DNA of 64,000 nt from Hydractinia symbiolongicarpus (taxonomy: Eukaryota; Cnidaria; Hydrozoa; Anthoathecata; Hydractiniidae). Made by a program: the position numbers and the translations under genes. Positions 11,436 through 26,400 of this stretch are shown in pieces. Position 1 is the first letter of the stretch, and the number at the start of each line of letters is the position of its first letter. The stretch is from positions 13,330,001 to 13,394,000 of the forward strand of contig NC_079883.1 of assembly GCF_029227915.1 (NCBI RefSeq). The letters are read 5' to 3'. The notes below the pieces were generated by a model, which ran no database searches, was not told where the DNA came from, and saw nothing but the letters and a program-made list of their open reading frames with translations.

Positions 11436-14400
11436 TCACGTTTGATGTTCTTTTGTCACAACATGTTCATCGTATTCATCGCCATCATCGTCGTCATCCT
11501 CTTCATCGCCTGTCGCTTCGCTGTCATCTTGAAAGTTTTGCAGCAAAAGCTCGATCCGATTCTTAATCTACAAATAAAAAAAATAAAAATTTAACAATGG
11601 TAGTGTAAAACAAAAAAGCAGAATAATAGCTGGGATGGTTCTGGAATAAAACTTTCTGCTACAAAAAGTCGTTTTTTAAAACGTAGTCGGCTCCGATCGT
11701 TTTGAGCTCGTAAGAAGTCGCGGGAAGGTTCAAGGTTGCGAAAAATATGGTTCGGGGTGGCAAATTATTTGCGGAGTAAATCATACGTGCTGGAAATGTC
11801 CCAGATAGTACGTGCTGGAAATGTCCCGGATAGTCGTTTGTTTGGGAAACCGTAAAAATATCGTAAAAGTAGCTACAAACTGTAAAGGAAAGATTTTAAG
11901 GTGAAATAAATAACGGGAAGTTTTAACATCCTTGGGGATTCCATCCCAACGGTTGGCTCTTCCTCCCCTCCGACTGTAACAATGTCACATTACCGCCAGA
12001 GATAATTATAGCATTGCTCTAACTTGCTTGCCTGCCACACAAGCCGATTAGCGGTCAGTAGATGGCACCAAATGGGTTGACAACACTACATTTAAAGTGC
12101 GCCGGAGTGGGGACTCGAACCTGAAACCTTATAATACAAGTCGAATGCGCTACCACTACACCATCTCCGCAAATTGCAACATTCAGCCTGAAGTCGTAGC
12201 CTTGTGTAATAATTACACTAAAAATGTATTCGGCAACGCCTTGTCGTTCTTCTTTTTAAATAAACAGTGAACAAATCCAATAAAAAATTATCAAGCTTTC
12301 AGAAAATATAAGTTTTTATAGAATTTCAGTTTGTAGTTCAGGAAATATATACAAGATTCTTAATATGGATAATAAAAATCACAGGTGTCATCCTTGAAAG
12401 AAAATATTTTTATTTTCAACGAGATTTATTACCGATGAGAACACACTATCAAGTGAAAAGTTAAATCCATACAAAAAGTCCCATCTTGCTGATGTTTGGA
12501 CTGTGTTTGCAAGAAAAATACAGTACCTGTTCAGGAGTTTTTCCAGTCTCCAGCGAAACTTCATTTACCACGTGGTCTGACAACCTTCCTTCTTCTTTGG
12601 CCACAGCGTGTAGTAATAACCTATCTTCACCTCTAAAAATCAAAAGGGCGAACTCGCTCTATAAAAACCACAATATGTATTTACTGCCGAAAAAAATATT
12701 AAGCATATAATGGAAATGCATAAATGGTAAAAAAAATAACGAAAACCCTATTCATGCTCAAAGGTGTCAGATCCTTAAAGGGAAATGAGAAATTAGAAAA
12801 TTAATTTCTGACTTAGTTTTGGGATTAAAAGAGTACTTGGGGTGAAGATACATTTGATGTTATCATTTATATTTTGGCGTGCTTTTAGTTTCTGTTTGTA
12901 AACAAAGCATTCCCTTATTTAGTTCGCATTTGCTCCAAATTATTATTTACAGGACAAAAAATCAACATTTTGATACCACCAGTATGCTTCTTCTGTATAG
13001 TGACAATTTTTGTACAAACTGAATCAGTTTTAAATTTTAGACCAATTTTTCGTCTAAAACTGTGTTTCGATGACAAAAAATCAACATGTTTTATTACCAC
13101 AATCGTATCCACCATGCTTTTTTGTTAACAATGCCGAATTTTATCAAAAACAAAAACGAACCTTGGCAGTCATTCAGAACCAAAAATCACCTAAGGTAAT
13201 GTTAAAAAAATGGGGAGGGTTGAGGATACCTTATCACATTTTAAGGCGTGAATAGGAAAAGTAACATTCTGCAGAAATATTTATTGGCATTATGTAGCAT
13301 GGGTAGTCATGGTGACTTAGATGGGCAAACTTTTCATCCTGGGCGGATTTGATCACGAACTTTGAAACTAAACCGAATGTAAACACGGTGAATAACGTAA
13401 ATAAAAACATACTCGGTCCAAACAATTACTTCCGTCGGCGTGTATTCAACAGACGGTGGTGGTACGCTATCATCTGTTTCAACGTTTTTCACCTCTAACG
13501 TATCCACACCTTCCTTCTTTAGCGTAACTTCAGAAGGTGCTGGCGAAACAGACTGATTTACAAAACTTGCAAAATCCTCCGATGCGTGCAAATCATCGTG
13601 GGTCATGTTGTCTTTTGTTTCCAGCGTTATGATCTCCGATTTCGTAATCCTTCTTTTGACAGGAGATATCTTTCCTTTGAATGTTAAATCACTTTCGTTT
13701 GTCTCCGTTGTTGCTATAGGATCAGGAAACGTTAACTCACACGTGACGTTACCATAACTTGATTTCTCCGCAGTTATGAAAGCTTTCTCAGCTTCGACTC
13801 CGGACGGTGCTTTCGACAAAATAGAGGTTACGTTAGATAAATTCCCAAAGGTCAAATCTTGTCCATCAATCTCAGGATGATTTACTAACATTTCCACTTT
13901 GGGGTGGTCAGAGCTTTTGAAGTTCAGGTTAAACTGAGCGTCTTCATTGTGTATCTGGCCTACGTAAAGAGCAGGCGAGGTGAACTTCACTTTCGGTGTT
14001 GATATCTGTATGGCTGGTATTGGGTGTTTCATGATGTCTTCCACTTCGACGTCCACATCGCTTTGAGCTTCCTGCTTCACTTTATTAAGCAACGCATGAT
14101 GTTTTTCGTGCTGGTATTCACCTACGATGACAGCTGCTTCTCTTTCTAAACTGACTGTGTCAGATGATATTTCTATGATGTTAGTCTCGATGAATTGCTT
14201 TGTAGATACAACAGCAAAGTCGATGTCTTTCGAATACTCCTCCTTACTCGATGCAGAAGATCTATTTGTTGAAAGTTCTGACACATTGTCTTGGGTGTCT
14301 TGCAATAAAATTGAGAAGCCTCTCTGAGCTGGAGTATCTTCAATTGGTTCTCCTTTTGCTTTGTCTTCTTCCACTTTGTTTTCCAGGTCACCTGCCTTCT

Positions 14401-17400
14401 CTAAATCCGAAATATGATCTATGTCATCCGGCTTGTCAACAGCTTGTTGAGTTAGCGTTGTGACCGGCACAGTAGGTAACTCTTCCAAACAATCACCTTC
14501 AACAACAGACTTCAAATTATCAACAATGACGGGCTTCGAACTTTTTTCTTCGTCATTCTCTTTTATTTCCATCGCTGTGCCGTCATTCTTTGTAATATTT
14601 GATACGTCGTGTGTATCCTTCTTCTCGAAAGGTTCAGTCACCACAACAATACTTTGTTCCTTCTCACTTTCTGATAGGTTGAGGATATCTCCATCGTTAG
14701 ATGTTTCATAACAAGACAAGTCAGCCCCAGAGTTATGCAGCTTGATCTGGGAGTTGGGGTATATTTGCGACTTCCAGGATTTGTTTTTACGTTTACTAGC
14801 TTGTTGGCGCAGCTTACTTGCTGTGATGCTTGTGTTAGACTTTTTCTTAGCAAACGCCAGCCCTTCCTTCTTTAAGTGTGATTGGTCGGTTTTTTTACGA
14901 TACTTTGTTTCGTCGTGCGATAAAACATCACCTTCCGGTGGTTGATACGCGATCTCTTCAAAGTCGTCGATCTCTTTTACGCCTGCCGAAACAGCCGCAA
15001 AGTCGATGACTTCAAAGTCTTCATCATTGCTATAACGGAGTTAACACGTCTTAAATAATCCTACATTCGAACACTTGACAAAGGGAGTAATTTCTAGTTT
15101 CACTATGTCACCTACGTTTAAGTATGGTTTAAGTATGCACTATAATTCCACGCCACATTATGCCGAAAAAAATCCTCTCGAGTTTTTTTTTCCTATCTGT
15201 TTGAATGATTAGAAATATTTCAACTCGTTTTCGAAATCACGAAAAGAAAATATTTTTGTTCTAACGAAAATGCGTAAAAATGCTGATAGTAATGTAAAAA
15301 CATATCTTAAAAGACAGCGTTCTCTCCCTACTTCGAAATGACTACTGTAGAAACTTCAGGAAGTACAATAACTTTAATAAAGAGATTGAAAAATGAAAAA
15401 ATTAACCATAAAATTCATTACCCTTTTTGTCAAAAAGTTTAACGCTTATTTCATTCAAGCGGGAAAAATGATACCAAATTGTTAATTTCGTTTAAGAAAA
15501 TCAGGAATTACCAATGCGCATACTCAGAATGTTTTGTTTTCTAAATTTTTTGGATCAAGGTGTGGCGTTGAATTAGCCCCTATAGGCAACAAGACGTATG
15601 ATATATGCAAACAACCTCGCCAAAAAAGTGTATAAAAAGCTGAAGTTAGACACGACATATTTTGCTATTCGGATAGGCAATAATATTGATAGAAAATTTC
15701 TCGAAATTTCAATTTTAGTTAGGTCAGTCTGTAAACACGTCCTCGCGGGCGAGATAGTAAAAAGAAAAAAAAAGTAAAAATAGTTACCAAGATGAGATTT
15801 GAACACACGACTACTCCCGTGTCGGTGCTCAGAGAGGCAAAAATTTCCATTCTTGTAGGACACATTTGCGTTTTAATACAAGCTCACGAGCTTGTAATTA
15901 GAGACGAGAAAGATTGACATATTGGGAAGCATTTTTTAAAGGAAACTTAACTAGTCGTTCTGGCAGAACTTACCAAGCCGGTGGAGGAAGATCTGGAAAG
16001 AGTCGGATGAATTGATCTGTCAACTCCTGGTTCCCTTTAAACATCGGAGTTATGGCATCTACAATTTTCTGAGAGTCTTTCTCGAATTCTGTTACCTCAA
16101 TTATTTTCTGTATGATTTTCCAATACCAGCCTTCGGTTGAGAAGAAATACTGCTCACACGACAAGTGGAATTGGATCACTTGATTATACATAAGCCACTG
16201 CATAAACTAAGAGTAGACAAACACAAGTAACAAAATAACACCTTCAAAATAAAACCATCAAAAAACACCAAATAACACCTTTAAAAAACACAAAATAACA
16301 CCTCCAAAATAACACCTTCAAAAAACACAAATTAACACCTTCAAAAAATGATGGCATGTACTTAAATTAATGGTCCTCTGTTAAAAAGAGTGTCATAACC
16401 TTAATTAACCAGGGTGGCTATTCATTTTTAAAAGAGTAAATTCCAGGACTTTTCCAAGATTATTATTCCAAGAATTTTCTGCCTTTTTTCAGGAGTATCT
16501 GGTTTGACGACGACAAAAATCTCAAACACAAACAAAAAAATCATTTTTCATAACCAGACGACTAAAAAAAATTCGGAGAATTTTTCCAGGAGTTTTTTTC
16601 AGGACTAATTTTTATTTCCACGAGTTTAAAGGAGTTGTCACCCTGTATTGGCTTTAAAATGTTGTTTTAGATTTTTACATCGGAAAAACTCGGAGATTGT
16701 TTAATAACAGAAACGAATTTCTAACCTATAAATTGTTATCCATGGAAAACAAAATCTGCCATTAAGTTACTTATAAGTTTTAACCGGTCAGACACGGCTT
16801 CGATTTTTTTTACACCATGTCACCACAAAAAATGAAGTTACCTTTCCTACATGTCTTGCTTCGTGTTGCTCTAAAAACCCGGCAAAGTTGTCCACCAGTT
16901 GCGGGTAATCCGAAAGCAAGTCTGCCACCTTATAATATGTCTCCAGCTTTGTAAGCTTGTCAGAGTTAACAGTCTCCATCAGTTCGAAAAACTTAATACA
17001 CACAACAGGTTCATGTTTCAACACCTCTTTTACTCGGTTGAAGTAGATGTTTGCAAAGTCTTTCGCTTTCTGTTTCAACCTGGCTTCGTAATCAAAGACA
17101 GCAGTGTTCTGTTTGCTCTTTTTCTTCCTTTTCACAACCTTTTTCTTTTTCCTGACCTCCACAGAATTCAGCTTTGGGGTATCCAAAACTTGCACATCAC
17201 GACTACTAGGTGAAGTTTTATTGACTTTAGATCTTTCACTTGTAGCACCTATTTTTGTCTCTGCATTTTTTGCTTCGTCAGTTGCATCGCATTGATCATC
17301 AGTAGAATCATTTTGCTCTGCTTCATCAAGGACTACAGCTTGAACGTAATCTTCATCCTCTTTTGGCAGAACGGCTAATACCTGTTTAACTTTGGTGTCG

Positions 17401-20400
17401 CAACCTTCTGGTTTCTTAGGAGTTTTTAGTAACTCTTTCACTTCAGCTGAATGCAAAGGTACACTATCAACAGTTTGTTTCTTTGGTGTTTTCAACAGTT
17501 GTTTAACTTCACTGAAAGACGTCTCGTGCAGAGGTTTTGATGGAGTCAATGTAAGCTGTGGACATGCCTTAGGGCTAGGTAGATCTTTAATCAGTTGAGT
17601 AAAGGGTAAATTAAAACTGTCATTTGAATTATTCCTTTTCACTGGAGTTGTGAGCACAGACAAGTTGCTTTGACTGTGGGTGGTCACGTCTTCCTGCAGT
17701 GTTGAACACTCATCTATACAATTATATTTAGCATTAGTAGAGTCACTTACGACAGTAATTGATAATTCATTAGCATTATTACTATGTAGAGCAGATGGAG
17801 TTGCACCAACAGTTAAATTATATTGAGTAGTGTTACTCCTCGATGCTGATGGCAGTGAACAGTTTGGTGTTGATGTAGTGCCAGACTTCCGCTCTGATAA
17901 CGACAGGCTTACAGGTGTGGTTATACCATTTTTTGATGATAATGACATTGGGGGAATTATTATATTGGCTGATGGTGATATCCCTATAGGAGTAATCATT
18001 ATTCTTGGTGATGAGATTTGTGCCCCAACAGGCGTCAATATCACATGTTTTGATGCTGACACATGTTTTGATGCTGACACATCTATTGGGCTTTGCATTA
18101 CATTGGGATATTGCGAAGTGTGTGGTTGGTCTACTGGTGGAGTGAGTTTTGATTGGGTCATGAAACTAGTTGGCGTCATTACCTATGCCAAAAAAATAAA
18201 TAAATATTTTCATTGTTACAATTAAGAATTTAAGTCAAAATCAAATGAAAAGGAATAGTACTCAGTATGGGTATTAAAATTGAAAACAGTTTGGAACTAA
18301 ATTATTCATTTAAAACACAAAGCATGCCTTGTGCACAGCATTTTGACAGTTTTTATAAGAGAATACAGTAAACCATTCCCCATTTCATTACAAAACTTTT
18401 GAAAAGTTATATAAGTTTAGACAATGCTATTTCATAATGTAATGGGACAAAATGTAATAACTACTGCATTATACATCATATGTACTGACAAGGACTGTAC
18501 TATCAAGTAATGTATCCTATAGTATAAACAGTACCTTTCCTTCCGCACAAATTTCATCTTTCGACACCAAATTAAACAGATTGTTTCTTGTCTCGTGAGC
18601 TTTAACTTCTTCTGCTTTTATCTTGGCAGACTCTGCCACTTGTAATTTTTTGTTTTCTTTCAGAAACCAGGGCGGTGCAATCCTTCCCTTCCAAACACGT
18701 CGGGGAAGTTTATACAGCGGTACAGATGAGATAGCTATAATAGAAATTTTAGTATTTGGAAAACCTACAATATATATACGGTATAATATATACCTTATTG
18801 GTAAAAGATAGACAGTGAGCAGCGTATGACCATTGTCCTGCAGTTTCTAATGCGTCTGCATTAGTTTTTTCTGCCTTACAAAGATTTTTTAAGCGATGAG
18901 TTTCATCATTCATTTCATCATTTTTTAATTAATTTTGCATATATACAACAAGTAAAACAAGAAGTCTTTAATTCTGCAAACTTTAAATTTACTCGTTTTT
19001 AAAATTTGTAGAAAGAGGTGTGGCAAGGTCTAATGTTAATGTTACCACTCGTCCAGAATGAACGATATTTAAAAAACTAATTTAGTCCTGTCGGTATGTC
19101 ACCAGTAGTGTCAAGTAAAAATTGCCTGACAATTGTTTTATTACACAGTGCTGAATAATTGAGATAAAAATGCTTGTTTTACTAAAAAAGAGCAACATCA
19201 ATTCATCATCATCACAACAGTCCAAAATAAACAAAAATTATGATTTCTACCTCTGGGTACTGTAATCTTAACTTTTGTATGTAATTCAGGCAAAAAGTTT
19301 TCTTTCTTCACAACAGCAACTGGATTGCATTCCTCTCGACTGGAACATAAGTTCTTTACTCTTACTTCTAGTTGCTTTGGTGTTTTTGTTGGCAACAAGT
19401 GTTCAGCTATCAAAACAAATTTATCTTTTCCCTTGAACTGATTAATGCCGATGGCTAAAAGATTGTCTTCTACTTTTATAAATTTCATCCGCCTGAAAGA
19501 AGAATGTTTTGCAGTTCCGCCATTAATCTGTTGCATGCCTTGTTCAGGAAGTAACTCGATGTATGTTGCAAAATATGGCTCTGTTGTAATTAATTGAGCG
19601 ATTGTTTCATTCACTTGATAATAGCTAGTTTTTGTTTTCGAAACTTTGGTGACAATCTTTGCGCCATTCAGTGACTTGATCAATCTAAACACCAAAAAGT
19701 GTGGCCAATACATAACATTTAATGAAGCTTAATGTTTAATAATATTAATACAGTTTAATTAACAGAAACTATAAAAAGCAAACACCTCTAATTAAGGGTC
19801 AAAAAAAATGAAAGAGAAATAAATACAGATGTTTTATTTCAAAAATATTTTTTTATGTGACTTGTCGCATTAGCATTGCAAACAACTACTTTTTTCCATT
19901 CCCTTTAGTGCTTTCTGGTGACCATAAAAATATACTTTACAAGTATTTTCAGATTTTTTTATGTCAATTTGGGCATTTTCTTTACACACAAACTAAGCTT
20001 AATTGACCATTGATTACCTAGTTTGTATGGTCAGGCTTCTAGAAACCTGTTTCCTGTCAAATTAAAGCAGGAAAATGAGACTCTCCAAATAACGACACCT
20101 GTAATTGGTGCACAAGAAGTAATTGCACCAAAAATGTGTGTTTATTAGAGACTTGACTTAATTAATTTTTTTGAAAAGTATAATAATTTAGGCAATACAA
20201 CAGAAATTATGTGTGTACAAATTGTAAATGGCTGAGATTTTTTGTAAGATACCGAGTATTCATCTATGCAGTGAACTATACAGAGAAAGCATGGAAACAA
20301 TAAAAAAACATGTTTTCCACGAAAAATATAACAACATAGATAAAAACATAGATTTTTACCACATACCTGTAAGCATCAGTTATTCCAGGCGTACAAAATG

Positions 20401-23400
20401 TTGAGTATTCAGCTTGGACATGACCAATGTCACATTTAGAATTTTCAATTGCTTTATTATGAAACATTGCAAGTTCCTCAATGTACTGCTTACACAGCAT
20501 TGTCTCTTCTTTTAGTGATGAATTGGTACAAGATAACAGATAAACTTGCGTAAGAAGTTGAATGTGCTAATAAATAAATAAATAAATAAATAAACGGTGT
20601 CTTATATTTCATAATTTGTGTACCTGCATGCAGAAAGTACAAGAACTACTCAGCAGAATGAGAATGGCTGCTTGCAACCTTGTTGCACATAATAGGCAAC
20701 CATGCCAATTCGCACTGACAATTGTCAACGTGGACATTAGACAAGACTGTGTAAATATTGAGAAATCACTAAAGTTTTTGTTACTTGATATGATGTACAA
20801 AAACGAAAATCTGATCTATAGATTTTTTAAAATTTTGTGGCAAGTTTTCAAATCCTGTTTGGCTTGTTTTTTCCACTGAAACGGCAAAAGTACTGTTGCA
20901 TAATTGTTACACAGTTTAAATATTTAGGGATGAAGTACTTGGTTTATTTTTATTCTTAACTGTTAAAAATATGAAATCAAAAAATATAAAATATAAAATG
21001 TATATGTTCTTGAGAGCATAATATACTTTTGAATGGCCCGACATTATTATTCTTTCAGTGTGTTTTGTTTGCAGTGTAAAAACAAAAGTAAAAATTTTGT
21101 CACTGCATACAATTTTTACTTGACATCATCATCATCATTCATCATCATCATCATTCTCGGCTTAATGTCCGTTTTCCATGCTAGCATGGGTTGGATGGGG
21201 TATATTAATGACCCTCTTCCAATCTGATCTAGACTGTGTTAGATCTAAACTCAACTTCCTCTCTATCAAGTCTGTCCTTATAACCTCCTGCCAAGTCTTT
21301 CTCGGTCTGCCTCTGGGCTTTGCCCCAGGAACTATCAAGTCTCTACACTTTCTTACCCAATTATCCTCCTCCATTCTTTCCAAGTGCCCCAGCCAATTCA
21401 ATCTTCTTATCTGGATAACATCTTTAATTCTACGGAGACTCTCAGACTGGCATTACACATCCACCTAACCATTCTCATATCATTCCTTTCTAAACGGTCA
21501 AGATCTTCCTGCTTCACTGCCCATGTCTCACTACCGTACAACATAACACTTCTTACACAGGCCTCATACAACCTACCTTTTACCTCAATTGACAGGACTC
21601 TGCTAGTCAATAAAGGAAGTAACTCTCTAAACTTTTTCCAAGCAGAACCTATCCTGCAAGTAACACTTCTTCCAACACCCCCTTCACTGCCCAACATATC
21701 ACCTAAGTAACAGAAGTTCTTAACTATCTCTAACGAGCCACTGTTGTACATCATTAAAGCTGGAAATACTTCATTCTCTATAATTTCACCTTTGCAACGC
21801 TTGCATACAAACTGTATGCCAGCTCTTAACCTTCCACTAATACTACTGCACTTCTTATGTACCCAATGCTTGCAAGTCTGACAAAAAATTGAGTTACTAC
21901 CAACCCCTTTCCTGCAAACTCCACAAGGCCACTTTCCAACTACAAGGTCACACTTGGCTGCAATGCTACTTATCATGACTTTAGACTTTGCCGTGTTTAC
22001 CTTCAGCCCTTTCTCTTCTAGTCCTTTCTTCTACTTCTCAAACTTTTCAACTAATTCTTCCATCGACTCTGCTATGAGAACCAAATCATCTGCATACAAT
22101 AACTCCCATGGACAACCTGTTCTGAACTCCATCGACAGCGCTTCTAAGACTAGAATAAACAACAAAGGACTAAGTACAGAACCCTGATGTACACCAACAT
22201 TCACACTAAATTCATCACTAAGTGAATCGTTAATCCTGACACGACTTCTAGCATTGCTGTACATAGACTGAACCATCGTAACTAGCCACTCATCCACACC
22301 TAATTTTCTCATAGCCCACCAAATAACTTTACGTGGCACTCTATCAAAAGCTTTCTCTAAATCTACAAAGGCAAAATAGAGATTCTTTCTCTTTCCTAAA
22401 TACTTTTCCTGAAGCTGTCTGAGTAAAAATATTGCATCTGTAGTGCCACGCCCTGGAACAAAACCAAATTGCATCTTATCTATATCAATTCTTTCTCTAA
22501 GTAACTGATCAATCACTCTTTCAATAACTTTCATTACTTGATCAACGAACTTCAAACCTCTATAGTTACCCCTTTCTAATGCATCACCCTTGCCCTTGAA
22601 ACAATTCACTATTACACTCGACTGCCACCCACTCGGAATAGCACCATCCTTTATAATCTGGTTAGCAAGACTTGTAATAAGCTCAACTCCAATATATCCA
22701 GATGCTTTTACCATCTCTGCAACAATACCTGATACTCCTGCAGCCTTGCCAATCTTCAATTTCCTAATAGCCTCCACTACCCATTCTGTCTTGATCTGCA
22801 TAGCTGGCCCTTCTACGACATCATCATCAGACAAATTATCCTCGTCCCAATCAAACTCAGTGTTAAGCAACCTCTGATAATGATTCTTCCAAGCTACCCT
22901 TTTCTCCTCCTCTGTGCTAGCCAAAACACCTTCATCATTACGTATACACTTCTCACCTACAATATCTTGATTAGTCTTCTTCATTTGCTTTGCTATCTTG
23001 AATACCTCATTGCGCTGGTCTTCCCTTCTTAACACATCTGCAAATCTGTTTCTCTCTGCTTCTGATTTTGCCTTATACACTGCTGTACGAGCGAGATGCT
23101 TAGCTTCTAAGTAAATATTTTTACTACCACCTGACTTCCACTCTTTCCAAAGTTTCCTCTTTTCCTTTATACACTGGTCAACCTCATTATTCCACCACCA
23201 GGTCTGTCTATGTCTAGCTGGTCCTTTCGTCCACCCACAGGTATCATCAGAAGCTTCTAGAAGACAATTCTTCAAAGTAGTCCAAGTACTTTCAACATTG
23301 TCACTATCACATTGACTATTGTAGGCTAACTGCTGAACTTGACGACACTTCAAATAAAGTATTTTTAAAAAACACGAACCTGCTGCATTTGTGCAGTAAT

Positions 23401-26400
23401 TTGTTGATATTGTCCAAAAGTCAGCTCAAGATCCTTTGTAATGTCGGGATAATTTGGCAAGTATTCCTCAGATCTGAAAAAAAGTTACAAAAATATTACA
23501 GCTGCTGATATATCATTTGGTGTTATTTACAAAAGTAGACAGTAGGTTTTGAACATGCAACATTTCTATCAACACTACCACCACAGAGTCTCTATGTTGT
23601 ACGTTTGTTACAAAAGCTAAGCTTGGCTTTCGTTCTCACAAAAGATTAGTCACAGTACTGCAACACTATGGTGTAAACTTATGTCAACACAGGGAAATCA
23701 AAAACAACTTACTTTACTTTAAGTTCTTGATCCCAGTTTTCAAAATATTGCTCGCAATGCATATCCTGCTGTTTTTCCTGATCGAAACCAAGTAAAAGCT
23801 CATTGAAAAGTTCTTGAAGCTCCTTTTGTGTAACACGTGTTGCTTTATCATCCCGAAGCTCTTCTGTCTCCACCTACACAATACAAATCTGCTTATTTTT
23901 TATATCATTATTGGCATTCACAAAGTTATGCAACATTTTTTACATTTGTATATGTGATGCTCTCTAGGAAAATTGACCGCTTCTATTTTTAATTCGTATT
24001 TTTAAAACAATAGAATTCCGTATTTAGTATTTTTAAAAATACGAATTGCGTATTGAAAAATATGGGTGTTTTTTTAAAAACCGTATTTCATATTTTCAAA
24101 AAATATAGAATTCGTATTTAAAAGTACGCATATTTTTTAATACGAATTTCGTATTTTTGAAAATACGAAATTTGTATCAAAAAATACATATTTCTAAAAA
24201 TACGCTGTGAGAACTTTTCATTTTTGAATTGAAAGGTTTTTCATTATATAGGAAACGTTTCATTATTTTTTTACATCGTCTCACAATCGTATTATGAAAC
24301 GAATTTAATGTTTTAATTTTTTTTTATGAAACAATTATATAATTTAATACGAAAAATGAAACGATTTTGAAACAATATTGTAAAAAAAGTTTGAAACGAT
24401 TTGATACGATTGTCAAAATATTGAAAGTAAGAGGATGCTAAAGCTACATGATGCATTATTAAAACGAATTTTGAAATAAATGAACTAATTAAAAGCCTAT
24501 TAAACTTGTGAAATAGAAACTTGTCTTTTCTTTAAAAACTTGCCGTAATCATAATCGTAATCATAATGACAAGAAAATGTGTATATGAAGTTTTAAAGTT
24601 GCCGTATTTCCTTCTAAAATGGCGAGAAAGTGTCCCTGTGAAGCTTTAAAGTTGTCGTATTTCGTTCTAAAATGACGAGAAAACTTTCCTGTGGAGCTCT
24701 AAAGTTGCCGTATTTCATTCTAAAATGTCGAGAAAACGTTCCTGTGAAGCTTTAAAGTTGCCGTATATCATTCTAAAATAACGAGGAAACGTCCCTGTGA
24801 AACCATTGACTGCAGGTATATATTCCATTATAAAGTATATATAGGGCTTATATAGGGCTTATATGAATATAGTACCAGTGGGACGCCTGTAGGTTTAGAC
24901 TCAGAACAATTTTGTATTTTTGTTATAGAAATACATAAGTAATGAAAGACATACCAATTCTACTGTGAGCAAAACATAAAAAATGTTTTGCGTTTTACTA
25001 CTACAGTGCAATGCACACCACCTTTGTATAGTTGGCTGTAGTGCAATTTTTGTTGAATGCTAATCAAGTTTAAGAGTTTGTTAAGCCACACATCACTACT
25101 TATGCTTATGATTAGAACTGCATTGAGTATAAAACGCTGATCAAATAGCGTGTGAAACCATAACCCGACTAAAAAAATACTTAACATGTACCACAGTCCT
25201 GTTATTGACTTTGGCTACAATTTTGGTTTACAGAGAGATAAACAGAATGTTATTCTACATTCTTACTTCAGTATCATTTTCATCTGCAGCCTCCATGTAG
25301 TTAAAATCTTCATCATTAGGATCTTCATCAGCTGTGTCATTTAGTGCTTTTATTGGCTTGGTGAAGTCAGACAGCCAGTTCATCCAAATAACTTCATCAG
25401 GGTCATCAGGATGCTTGACGCTAAAATCTAAAGCTGTTGAGTCAGGTGGCTTAAAAGCTGCCTCAAGTTCCTCTACTTCAACATTCGGCATTGGAAAACG
25501 TGATCTGGTCCGAGTTGCGATCAAATCGATTTCTTCCTGAGATTTTACTGGTGGATCTGGTAACTTAAACAGCTTTTTTTTCGCAGACCCAGGCTTTTTA
25601 ACAGCTTCACTAACAGAGTTATTAGGAACAAAACTTTGGTTTCTTGGAGTGACAACTTTTTCAGTGTCATCAGATTCAAGAATGGTGTCAAGATCTGCTA
25701 CACTTGATGCTGGCGTTCGTAAAAGTGGGGATGCTGCATCACTTAGGAAATCACTGAAGGTTGACAAGTCTTCATCACTGGCTTGAGAAGTTTCTTCGTC
25801 ATCATCCTTTGGTTCATATTCTTCATCGGAAGAAGTTTCAGAGGAAAATTGTAGGTCAAGGATCTAAAATATTCACAATGTTTTTACACAGATTAAAAGT
25901 ATGTAACCAAACCAACTGAAATAAAAACATTTAAGGTTACTGACTTACAACTTGTGATAAAAACTCAAAAACGTTCAAAAACATTTTTAGTGTTGTTGAT
26001 ATGGACGAAGAAAATTCTTAAAAACTTATGAAAAACAGATCTTCCAGTTTTTGTAATCCAGGCCTGCATGTTAGCTTCTTGCAGATACTTGACAGCCTCA
26101 ATGCTGTTAGCCTTGAGTTTTAAATATTAGGCACAAAGTTTACTTGTTTTTCACAAGTAATTTAGGGCTAGTAACAAAATGAAAAGTAGTGCTAAACATT
26201 AGTCAGAAAGCTATATTACAAATATTTATAAAATTCTATTCTTAGAATACTTAATATTCTTGAAAACAACGATTTAAACCTGAGGCTTATCTTATTTTCT
26301 TCTTATGTTTAGGAAAAATCTAAAGGCAATGTGTTTTTTTAAATTTTTTACACAAAAACAACTTTAAATAACATTCTTTTTCAAATTGTTACTTTGTTTT

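Noticed and set aside
12097-12170. Possible tRNA gene
   Set aside because: The head has A and B boxes but a degenerate cloverleaf, and it continues into a body found in other copies. It is a SINE head.
16899-18225. Several plus-strand frames of 60-130 codons
   Set aside because: Antisense of GON4L exon 9, whose frame is supported by splice phase and the paired amphipathic helix.
20609-20879. Open frames on both strands between GON4L exon 6 and the LINE
   Set aside because: GON4L exon 5 joins exon 6 directly in phase and restores the conserved AQMQQHIQLLTQ segment, so no exon is needed here. Neither frame has recognisable content.
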